From assembly GCA_027080755.1 (NCBI GenBank), contig JALWQC010000396.1:1-13041 (forward strand): 13,041 bases of DNA, written 5' to 3'. Of this stretch, positions 1-5,820 are shown piece by piece (the first letter of the stretch is position 1; every line of letters begins with the position of its first letter). A model generated the notes under the pieces. It saw only the letters and a list, made by a program, of their open reading frames with translations, did no database searches and was not told where the DNA came from. A program made the position numbers and the translations under genes. The DNA comes from Paracoccaceae bacterium (GTDB lineage: Bacteria; Pseudomonadota; Alphaproteobacteria; Rhodobacterales; Rhodobacteraceae).

Positions 1-2
1 CG

Positions 3-632
3 GGGGGGCTTGGATCGTTTGCGATCCAGCTGATCAACACGGCCGGCGCCAATGCGATCGGCGTGATCTCGGACGAGGGCAAGCGCGATTTTGTGCTGGG
101 TCTGGGCGCCAAGGGCGTTATCAACCGCAAGGATTTCAATTGCTGGGGCCAGATGCCGACCGTCAACACCAAAGAATACAAGGACTGGTTCAGCGAAACG
201 CGCAAGTTCGGCAAGGCCATCTGGGACATCACCGGCAAGGGCAACAACGTCGATATGGTGTTCGAACACCCAGGCGAGGCCACCTTCCCCGTGTCCACAT
301 TCGTATGCAAAAAGGGCGGTATGGTCGTGATTTGTGCCGGCACCACCGGCTATAACCTGACGCTGGACGCGCGCTATCTGTGGATGCACCAGAAACGCGT
401 GCAAGGCAGCCATTTCGCCAACCTCAAACAGGCCAGCGCCGCCAACCAGCTGATGCTGGAACGCCGGCTTGATCCCTCCATGTCCGAGGTTTTCCCCTGG
501 GCCGACATCCCTGCGGCGCATATGAAGATGCTCAACAACGAACACAAACCCGGCAATATGGCCGTGCTGGTCAGCGCCCCCACCACCGGTTTGCGCACGT
601 TCGAGGATGCCATAGCGGCCGGTAAGTCCTAA
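3..632 (+). CDS. ccr: Crotonyl-CoA carboxylase/reductase, C-terminal part (5' end cut by window)
   Basis: The enzyme reductively carboxylates crotonyl-CoA to ethylmalonyl-CoA with NADPH and CO2, the signature step of the ethylmalonyl-CoA pathway for acetyl-CoA assimilation; it is cytoplasmic. The frame is open to the left edge (GGLGSFAIQL, a Rossmann nucleotide-binding segment, is read before any start), so the GTG at 63 is internal and not the true start. About 209 residues are visible, roughly the last half of a protein usually near 430 residues. Visible family traits include NNVDMVFEHPGEATFPVST, the GGMVVICAGTTGYNL strand, and GSHFAN (His codon at 411-413), which I believe holds the CO2-site histidine of characterised Ccr proteins. 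The gene ends 18 nt before an intrinsic terminator, so it is not co-transcribed with the quorum-sensing genes downstream. Identification is strong; the missing N-terminus cannot be judged. Confidence 0.95.
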   Translation, partial: GGLGSFAIQLINTAGANAIGVISDEGKRDFVLGLGAKGVINRKDFNCWGQMPTVNTKEYKDWFSETRKFGKAIWDITGKGNNVDMVFEHPGEATFPVSTFVCKKGGMVVICAGTTGYNLTLDARYLWMHQKRVQGSHFANLKQASAANQLMLERRLDPSMSEVFPWADIPAAHMKMLNNEHKPGNMAVLVSAPTTGLRTFEDAIAAGKS

Positions 633-650
633 ACCCGAATCACCCCACAC

Positions 651-683
651 ACCGGCCCGGCTGAAAATCCGGGCCGGTTTTTT
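651..683 (+). terminator. Rho-independent terminator after ccr
   Basis: A perfect 10-bp stem (accggcccgg at 651-660 pairing with ccgggccggt at 669-678) encloses an 8-nt A-rich loop and runs into six T residues (678-683). It lies 18 nt after the ccr stop codon and insulates the luxR region from ccr transcription. Confidence 0.93.
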
Positions 684-720
684 GTGCGCCCAACACTTTC
701 AAGGCCCTACAAAACCCCGC

Positions 721-745
721 CTCCCCATTTATGGGGAGTTATAAT
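721..745 (+). promoter_or_regulatory. Inverted repeat abutting a perfect TATAAT, possible promoter/operator
   Basis: The arms ctccccat (721-728) and atggggag (731-738) are perfect complements separated by 2 nt. A perfect -10 hexamer TATAAT follows at 740-745. No convincing -35 hexamer is seen 16-18 nt upstream (the region is ccgcct-like), so any promoter here would need an activator or be weak. The repeat would occupy the spacer between -35 and -10, a usual place for a repressor. Transcription from it would give a leader of roughly 65 nt before the small gene at 818. The function is inference. Confidence 0.4.
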
Positions 746-791
746 TGGGGGGTAGTATTGCCAGCCCGTTCTTGGGATGGTTACTAGCGTA

Positions 792-812
792 TTGACTATT
801 CAACCTATAGGT
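792..812 (+). promoter_or_regulatory. TTGACT hexamer and 10-bp palindrome ACCTATAGGT before the luxR leader gene
   Basis: A -35-like TTGACT lies at 792-797 and a perfect palindrome ACCTATAGGT at 803-812. The right half of the palindrome contributes the AGGTG that would act as ribosome-binding site for the ATG at 818. The outer bases (ACCT...AGGT) recall the half-sites of lux boxes, but a lux box is about 20 bp and this is only 10, so it is at best a shortened or degenerate site. A -10-like TAGTAT at 814-819 would overlap the start codon of the small gene, which argues against TTGACT being its promoter. Confidence 0.3.
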
Positions 813-817
813 GTAGT

Positions 818-1033
818 ATGAACAACGAATGGATGATTGACGTTCTGACCGATCTGAAAAAATTCGCCCGGGAACAGGCGATGCTGGATCTGGCGGAACA
901 CCTTGATGACGCCATTCTCGTGGCTGCATCCGAATTGCACACCCGCGAGCGTGGCCAGAACGTTCTGGATGGAAATGAGTGCCAAAGTAGAAAAGATTCT
1001 GGAGCGTTTACAAACAACGAATACGTTGGATGA
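818..1033 (+). CDS. Small 71-residue protein upstream of and overlapping luxR
   Basis: The function is unknown. The first ~45 residues look like real protein: WMIDVLTDLKKFAREQ followed by a second amphipathic stretch with regularly spaced Leu/Ala, consistent with two short soluble helices. I recall similar 60-70 residue proteins ahead of LuxR-type genes in Rhodobacterales, but this is memory, not a search. The ATG at 818 has an AGGTG four bases upstream; an in-frame ATG at 833 is the alternative start. The last ~22 residues overlap the beginning of luxR in another frame and look less protein-like (a run rich in Asn, Ser and Gly), so the overlap of about 65 nt probably constrains them. There is no signal peptide, membrane segment or known catalytic motif. 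Given its position it may modulate LuxR synthesis or activity, or simply couple translation. It could also be non-functional, but codon use over its first two-thirds argues otherwise. Confidence 0.6.
   Translation: MNNEWMIDVLTDLKKFAREQAMLDLAEHLDDAILVAASELHTRERGQNVLDGNECQSRKDSGAFTNNEYVG
955..968 (+). promoter_or_regulatory. 14-bp perfect palindrome touching the luxR start codon
   Basis: CCAGAACGTTCTGG is fully self-complementary and ends one base before the luxR ATG at 969. As DNA it is a two-fold symmetric protein site; as RNA it can fold as a 5-bp stem with an ACGT loop placed where a ribosome-binding site would be. It lies inside the overlapping small gene, encoding part of its C-terminal third. 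Its function is unknown. Confidence 0.35.
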
Positions 1034-1688
1034 CCTCCAATCCCTGATCGAACATATTCGCGATACCTATGACACGGAACACGTTGTCTATCATTCCGTC
1101 AGCGGCTCGGGCCAGCAATACGGCGCCCTGACCTATGCCCCGGAATGGGTGGACTACTATCTTGAACAGAACTACACCCGCCTTGATCCTGTTGTCCTCG
1201 GGGCGATCAAACAGTTCAACCCGATGGACTGGAAGCGGCTGGACTGGAACACCCCGACAAAGCGGAATTTTCTGGGCGAGGCCATAAGCGCCGGCCTTGG
1301 CAACCAGGGGTATTCCGTGCCGATCCGCGGCCCCAACGGCCAGTTTGCCCTGTTCAGCGTCAACATGGATATGAACGACGACAGATGGGCCAAATTCACG
1401 AATGAACGCGCCAGCGACTTCCTGCTGTTGTCCCATTACGTCCATGAGCGCGCCAACCGGATTACCGGAGAGACCGACAGCTTTACCATGCGGGATCTGT
1501 CGCCGCGCGAACATGACGCCCTCGCCTTTCTGGGCATGGGCGAGGCCCGCAGCCGCATCGCCGAAAAGATGAAAATCTCGGAACACACCCTGCGCGTCTA
1601 CATCGATTCCGCCCGCTTCAAGCTGGGCGCCGCCAATACAACCCACGCCGTCGCGCTGGCCGTCAGCCGTGGTGTGGTGGTGTTGTAG
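969..1688 (+). CDS. luxR: LuxR-family acyl-homoserine-lactone-responsive transcriptional regulator
   Basis: This cytoplasmic quorum-sensing regulator binds an acyl-homoserine lactone in its N-terminal domain and DNA through a C-terminal helix-turn-helix. From the ATG at 969 it is 239 residues, normal for the family. The ligand-binding domain keeps the expected set W60, Y64, D73, P74 and W88. The GerE/LuxR-type HTH spans about 177-239 (LSPRE with E181, then IAEKMKISEHTLRVYIDSARFKLGA). The frame opens upstream to 903, but those extra residues do not resemble a LuxR N-terminus; MEMSAK at 969 or MSAK at 975 fits homologues best. Neither start has a strong Shine-Dalgarno sequence, and a 14-bp palindrome lies directly before 969. 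The gene overlaps the preceding small ORF and is followed 89 nt later by luxI. Since luxI is adjacent, this is a cognate receptor and not an orphan; the exact signal cannot be told from sequence. Confidence 0.93.
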   Translation: MEMSAKVEKILERLQTTNTLDDLQSLIEHIRDTYDTEHVVYHSVSGSGQQYGALTYAPEWVDYYLEQNYTRLDPVVLGAIKQFNPMDWKRLDWNTPTKRNFLGEAISAGLGNQGYSVPIRGPNGQFALFSVNMDMNDDRWAKFTNERASDFLLLSHYVHERANRITGETDSFTMRDLSPREHDALAFLGMGEARSRIAEKMKISEHTLRVYIDSARFKLGAANTTHAVALAVSRGVVVL

Positions 1689-1777
1689 CTGTTGCGCAAA
1701 GGGCGATTGCAGCGCACGCTCGACCAATATTAACCAAACATCTCTATCCCTCCCGTATCGCAACGAGAGGATTTAAG

Positions 1778-2422
1778 ATGATACAGTTTTCCTATGCAGA
1801 CACGCTCGACACCACCCCCGCCCTGAAATCCGCCATGTTTCAGGACCGCCGCCGCCAGTTCAAAGAGCGCCAGAACTGGGACGTCAGCGTTAATGACGCG
1901 GGCGAGGAGCGCGACGAATACGACGACCTGAACCCGCTTTATGTCATCGCGCTGGATGCAAGGGGGGGCCACGCCGGATCCATGCGGTTTTTGCCGACGG
2001 TGGGGCGCACGATGGTTAACGAACACTTCAGCCATCTGAGCGACGGCGTGCATATTATCCACCCCCTGATCTGGGAATGCACCCGTTTTTGCATCTCGCC
2101 CGACAACGGCAACCCGGGCAACACGGCCGCGGCCCTGATGCTGGCCGGCTGCGAAATGGGGCTGCGGTTCGGGCTGCAACACTCCGTCGGGGTTTTCGAT
2201 GCCCGCATGACCCGCATCTACCGCCGCATCGGCTGGTCCCCCGAAATTCTGGGCACCGAGGGCACGGGGCGCGAGGCGATCTCTGTCGGCTTGTGGGAAT
2301 ACTCCGAAGCGGTCAAACTGCGCCTGTGTTCCAAATTCCGGATTTCCCCGCGCGAAGTCGAAGGCTGGTTCGATAAATCCTTCCCGCTGGACGCCCCGGC
2401 CCAATGCGCGGTTGCCGCCTAG
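1778..2422 (+). CDS. luxI: Acyl-homoserine-lactone synthase, LuxI family
   Basis: The enzyme makes an N-acyl-homoserine lactone from S-adenosylmethionine and an acyl-carrier-protein-bound fatty acid in the cytoplasm. It is 214 residues, the usual size. The invariant LuxI residues are all visible: R25, F28, W34, D46 and D49 (in RDEYDD), R70, F84, E100 and R103 (WECTRF). The ATG at 1778 has a good GAGAGGA six bases upstream. The 89-nt gap after luxR holds a TTGCGCAA palindrome (1692-1699), a TTGCAG hexamer (1707-1712) and a TATTAA (1728-1733) spaced only 15 nt apart, so a promoter for luxI is possible but weak on paper; no canonical lux box is seen there. The gene shares strand with luxR before it and the helicase 36 nt after it. 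Acyl-chain length cannot be predicted reliably. Confidence 0.96.
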   Translation: MIQFSYADTLDTTPALKSAMFQDRRRQFKERQNWDVSVNDAGEERDEYDDLNPLYVIALDARGGHAGSMRFLPTVGRTMVNEHFSHLSDGVHIIHPLIWECTRFCISPDNGNPGNTAAALMLAGCEMGLRFGLQHSVGVFDARMTRIYRRIGWSPEILGTEGTGREAISVGLWEYSEAVKLRLCSKFRISPREVEGWFDKSFPLDAPAQCAVAA

Positions 2423-2458
2423 GGGGAATGTGCTAAAACAAAGGAAAAGCGAGGCAGC

Positions 2459-3970
2459 ATGCAGTTTTCCGACGATCAGGCACAGGCCTATGATGCCATC
2501 TCCGAGGCTCTGAAAAAAACCGGTGTCGATCTGGACAACGCAACGACCCTGCCCACTGCCAGCGCCAATTTGCAGGTGCTGGCGGTGCTGGGCAAGGCCG
2601 GATCGGGCAAAACGCTGCTGCTGTCAAAACTGGTAGAGGCCGTGAACGAGGCCGGCGTGGAAATCGTCTCGCCCGATTACGAAACCCGCAAACGCAAGGA
2701 CAAACGCACCCTTGCCATCCTTGCGCCAACCAACAAGGCCGCCAGCGTGCTGCGCAATCACGGGGTGCCGGCCACCACCATCCACCGCATTCTTTACACC
2801 CCCGTCTATGATCCCGAATACGAAAAAATCGCCGAATGGCTGGCCGGCGATGGCGATAAGCCGGAAATAGAGGGGCTGACCGATGCCGCGCTGGATCGCG
2901 CGCTGGCGGTCTATCAATCGACAAAATCCATCCCCGGGGCTTTGGCGGCGGCCGGGCTGCGCGGCTCGGATTTCATAACGGGCTGGAGCCGCCGCGACGA
3001 TCCGCTGGACATCGGTTTTATCGACGAAAGTTCCATGCTGGACGACAAGCAGCTGAACGATCTGAAAGAAATTTTCAACACCCTCGTTCTGTTCGGCGAC
3101 CCCGCACAACTGGCCCCCGTCGGGCAGTCCGGCAACATGAGCTTTGACAAACTGCCCGATCCGCAAAAGCTGCAACTGCACCGCATCCACCGGCAAGAGG
3201 CCGACAATCCCATCCTCGACCTGGCGCATATGCTGGGCGACCCCGAGGTGACCTTTGAACAGTTCGAACGCAAGATCGAGCAGCTGGCCGCGCAGGATGA
3301 CCGCGTTGTCCTGAGCCAGCGGGTGAATGCACAGCTGATGGCCCGCTCGCCGGTTCTGGTCTGGCGCAATGCCACCCGCATCCGGCTGATTCAGGCCTTT
3401 CGCAGCGCCTATGACGCCCCCGAGGATTCGCTCCTGTCCGGCGAGCCGCTGATCTGCGACGGCATCGAGCTGCCGCTCAAACACCGCAAAAAACGTATCG
3501 ATCTGGAAGCCCGCGGCCTGATCAAGGGCGCGCAGGTGATCTATCTGGAACCGGGCCGCAAACCGGGGTTTTCCCGCCTGCATGTGGTCGGGGCCGAGGA
3601 CCCCCGCGTCAACGCCGCCACCATCATCCAGATAGAATCCCCCGACCGCGAGGAACCTTTCCTCGCCTCCGCCGCGCGCATGGGGGCAACCTTTCTGCAC
3701 GGGGCGGCCGTGACCATCCACAAGGCGCAGGGCAGCCAATGGCCCGAGGTGCAGGTCTTTGCCCCCGACATCTATGCCGCCTACCGTTCCGGCCGCTCCG
3801 AGGCCGGCATCCCCCTGTGGAAACGTCTGGCCTATGTCGCCATCACCCGCGCCGAAACGCGGCTGCACTGGGTCACGCGCTATATGCTGGCGCGCCCGAC
3901 GGAACCTTTGGGAATTGCCGATCTGGCCGCCCCGACCCCGCCACTGGAAATGACCGGATTCGAGGATTAA
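2459..3970 (+). CDS. SF1 DNA helicase, RecD/Dda-like
   Basis: This is a predicted ATP-dependent 5'-3' type DNA helicase of superfamily 1B, cytoplasmic, with a role in repair or recombination inferred from the family. The motifs run in order over 503 residues: Walker A GKAGSGKT at 45-52, motif Ia ILAPTNKAAS, Walker B IDESSM with D189 and E190, motif III LFGDPAQLAPVG starting near 212, motif V VTIHKAQGSQWPEV around 418-430 and motif VI YVAITRAE at 459-466. The last two form the UvrD_C_2-type end of RecD proteins. It is shorter than RecD2 (around 700 or more residues) and lacks that protein's long N-terminal extension, so it is closer to Dda-sized stand-alone helicases. The start has a GCGAGG five bases upstream. 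It follows luxI by 36 nt on the same strand with no terminator seen between, so read-through is possible. It ends 12 nt before a convergent gene. Confidence 0.9.
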   Translation: MQFSDDQAQAYDAISEALKKTGVDLDNATTLPTASANLQVLAVLGKAGSGKTLLLSKLVEAVNEAGVEIVSPDYETRKRKDKRTLAILAPTNKAASVLRNHGVPATTIHRILYTPVYDPEYEKIAEWLAGDGDKPEIEGLTDAALDRALAVYQSTKSIPGALAAAGLRGSDFITGWSRRDDPLDIGFIDESSMLDDKQLNDLKEIFNTLVLFGDPAQLAPVGQSGNMSFDKLPDPQKLQLHRIHRQEADNPILDLAHMLGDPEVTFEQFERKIEQLAAQDDRVVLSQRVNAQLMARSPVLVWRNATRIRLIQAFRSAYDAPEDSLLSGEPLICDGIELPLKHRKKRIDLEARGLIKGAQVIYLEPGRKPGFSRLHVVGAEDPRVNAATIIQIESPDREEPFLASAARMGATFLHGAAVTIHKAQGSQWPEVQVFAPDIYAAYRSGRSEAGIPLWKRLAYVAITRAETRLHWVTRYMLARPTEPLGIADLAAPTPPLEMTGFED

Positions 3971-3982
3971 TGGGTCTACGCC

Positions 3983-4753
3983 CTAGCGCTTCATCAGCCG
4001 GAAAATGGTGGACGCCCCATAACCCGCCACCAGCGCCACCAGCAGCGACAGCAGCCCGTAGATCAGCGGCTTTTCATGCGCCAGATTATAAATCCAGCGT
4101 TCCATCCCCGCCTTGCGCACGGTAATTTCCGACACCGAGGACGCCACCACAGCCTGATCCCGCACCAGATAGATGCTGGCGGTATAGTCGCCCTCTACCA
4201 GATTGGAGGGCAGGTTGACCTTGGTCGTGAACAACGTCTGTTCCGACAGTTTCACCGGCGATTCCAGCTTGGCGAATGTTCCCCGTTCCTGACGGATGCG
4301 GATCAGGGCATCCTTGTATTCGGGGGCGATATCGTCGCTGGCCTGCACCACATAATCCAGCCCGATATTGTATTTCGCGCGCTCTTCATCCGGCAGGATT
4401 TCCCTGACCGGACGGGTGCCGGCAAGGCTGTAGAATACAGGCGCTTGGGCAATTTCCACCGCCGGACCGTTGACCCAGATACCGAATTTATGGACCTTCT
4501 TGCGCACCTCCACAGGGGCCGAGGGGCCGGCGACCTCTATTATCACGTCCAGCGGGGCGGCGTTTACATCCGGCATGATGGCGGATTTGACCGCCCCGAA
4601 GATAAAAATCTGCGAGCCGTCAAAATTCGCGGTGATGGACACGTCGTTCTGGCTAAGATCGGTCACGATGCTTTGTGCTGTCGCGACAGTGGCGCCAAAC
4701 AATAACCCGATCCAAAGGAATAAAACCCGCAATACACTGACCCCTTGTGTCAA
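3983..4753 (-). CDS. TIGR02186-family (Alph_Pro_TM) membrane-anchored protein
   Basis: The biochemical role is unknown. The 256-residue protein has an N-terminal signal sequence (R9, then a hydrophobic run to about residue 20, likely cut after ATA at 26), a beta-rich extracytoplasmic part of about 200 residues, and one C-terminal membrane helix (about 228-250) ending in RLMKR, so it should sit in the inner membrane with the bulk in the periplasm. Family traits include FDGSQIFIFGAV, KFGIWVN and GLDYVV. No ATG or GTG lies in frame upstream before a stop at 4805, and the best start is a TTG at 4751-4753 with AGGG eight bases before it; this gives a sensible signal peptide. It lies 88 nt downstream of a TauE/SafE permease on the same strand, an arrangement I recall as recurrent in alphaproteobacteria, which suggests joint work in transport across the envelope. 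Confidence 0.85.
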   Translation of the reverse strand: MTQGVSVLRVLFLWIGLLFGATVATAQSIVTDLSQNDVSITANFDGSQIFIFGAVKSAIMPDVNAAPLDVIIEVAGPSAPVEVRKKVHKFGIWVNGPAVEIAQAPVFYSLAGTRPVREILPDEERAKYNIGLDYVVQASDDIAPEYKDALIRIRQERGTFAKLESPVKLSEQTLFTTKVNLPSNLVEGDYTASIYLVRDQAVVASSVSEITVRKAGMERWIYNLAHEKPLIYGLLSLLVALVAGYGASTIFRLMKR

Positions 4754-4841
4754 AACCTGCGCCCTGAACGCTCGATATGTTCCTACATTAGAATGTCTGG
4801 ATGTTCAGCATACACACCTGCGACAAATCGGAGCGGTTTTT

Positions 4842-5744
4842 TTAGGAAACCGAGAAAAGCTCCCCCGGGGTCAGAACCAGCCCCAGCCCCAGCTTGAAAC
4901 ACATGGCCAGAACCATCAGCGCCAGCAAAATCCGCAACTGCTCGGCCTTCAGCTTCAATCCCAGCTTGGTGCCGATCTGCGCGCCGATCACGCCGCTCAG
5001 AATCAGGACCAGCGCCAGCAGCGCATCAACGGTGAAATTTTCCATCGCGTGCATCAGCGTGGCAAAGGCCGCCACAAAAATAATCTGGAACAGCGAGGTG
5101 CCGACAACCACTTTCGTCGGCATGCCGAGGATATAGATCATCGCCGGAACCATGATAAAGCCGCCGCCAACACCCATAACCGCCGACAGGATCCCCACCA
5201 GAAACCCGACCAGAATCGGCGGGATCACACTGATATACAGCTTCGAGGTCCGGAACCGCGTCTTGAACGGCAGGCCGTGGATCCATGTGTGATGCTTGGT
5301 TTTCTTGCGCGGCTTGTTGGAACGGCTTTTCAGGATGGCGTTCAGGCTCTCGACAAACATCAGGCCGCCGATCAGGCCCAGAAACACCACATAGGTCAGG
5401 GTCACGAACAGATCGACCTGCCCCAGTTCCTTGAGATAGCTGAAGATACGCACCCCGACCATCGCCCCCGCCAGACCGCCGATCAGCAGGATCAGGCCCA
5501 TCTTCAAATCCACCGTCTTGCGTTTGAAATGCGCCAGCACGCCGGACAGGGAAGAGGCCACAATCTGGTTCGAGCCGGTCGCAACCGCAACCGCGGGCGG
5601 AATGCCGACCATGAACAGCAGCGGCGTCAGGATAAACCCGCCCCCGACACCGAACATGCCGGACAAAACGCCGACGATGCCGCCAAGGCCCAGCAACAAA
5701 AACAGGTTTACCGAAACTTCGGCAACGGGGAAGTAGATATGCAT
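4842..5744 (-). CDS. TauE/SafE (TSUP) family membrane permease
   Basis: This is a predicted inner-membrane transporter of the TauE/SafE family, whose members export sulfite, sulfoacetate or related small anions. The 300-residue protein is almost wholly hydrophobic (8 or so membrane segments) and shows the family's internal duplication: FGVGGGFILTPLL near 31-43 and MGVGGGFIMVPAM near 190-202. A basic cytoplasmic linker with many Lys/Arg (about 139-169) joins the halves and is longer than in minimal members. The ATG at 5744 has AGGTGA four bases upstream. A perfect 12-bp inverted repeat stands 18 nt before the start, suggesting a dedicated regulator. It is followed by the TIGR02186 gene. The substrate is not readable from sequence; sulfite is a family-based guess, as no sulfur-oxidation gene is in view. 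Confidence 0.92.
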   Translation of the reverse strand: MHIYFPVAEVSVNLFLLLGLGGIVGVLSGMFGVGGGFILTPLLFMVGIPPAVAVATGSNQIVASSLSGVLAHFKRKTVDLKMGLILLIGGLAGAMVGVRIFSYLKELGQVDLFVTLTYVVFLGLIGGLMFVESLNAILKSRSNKPRKKTKHHTWIHGLPFKTRFRTSKLYISVIPPILVGFLVGILSAVMGVGGGFIMVPAMIYILGMPTKVVVGTSLFQIIFVAAFATLMHAMENFTVDALLALVLILSGVIGAQIGTKLGLKLKAEQLRILLALMVLAMCFKLGLGLVLTPGELFSVS

Positions 5745-5761
5745 ATCTTCACCTATACTTT

Positions 5762-5792
5762 TGGTGTAACGCGAATACCCCGCGTTACACCA
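5762..5792. promoter_or_regulatory. Perfect 12-bp inverted repeat upstream of the TauE/SafE gene
   Basis: TGGTGTAACGCG (5762-5773) and CGCGTTACACCA (5781-5792) are exact complements around a 7-nt spacer. The repeat lies between the last gene of the BMP transporter operon (stop at 5821) and the TauE/SafE start (5744). No T-run follows on either strand, so it is not a standard intrinsic terminator; an operator for a dimeric regulator is more likely, though a stabilising 3' hairpin for the upstream operon is possible. An adjoining CATTA-TG-TAATG (5791-5802) gives a second, imperfect dyad. Confidence 0.55.
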
Positions 5793-5820
5793 TTATGTAA
5801 TGTGACAAATCATACCCGCC

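Noticed and set aside
903..968. Upstream extension of luxR to an ATG at 903
   Set aside because: The 22 extra residues are rich in Trp, Pro and Cys and do not resemble LuxR N-termini; this stretch is used by the preceding small gene in another frame.
1689..1777. A lux box in the luxR-luxI intergenic region
   Set aside because: I looked for an 18-20 bp dyad with ACCTG/CAGGT-type ends and found only the short TTGCGCAA and weak promoter-like hexamers.
2624..3868. A 414-codon minus-strand open frame inside the helicase gene
   Set aside because: It is antisense to a helicase with all SF1 motifs and has no recognisable family or ribosome-binding site.
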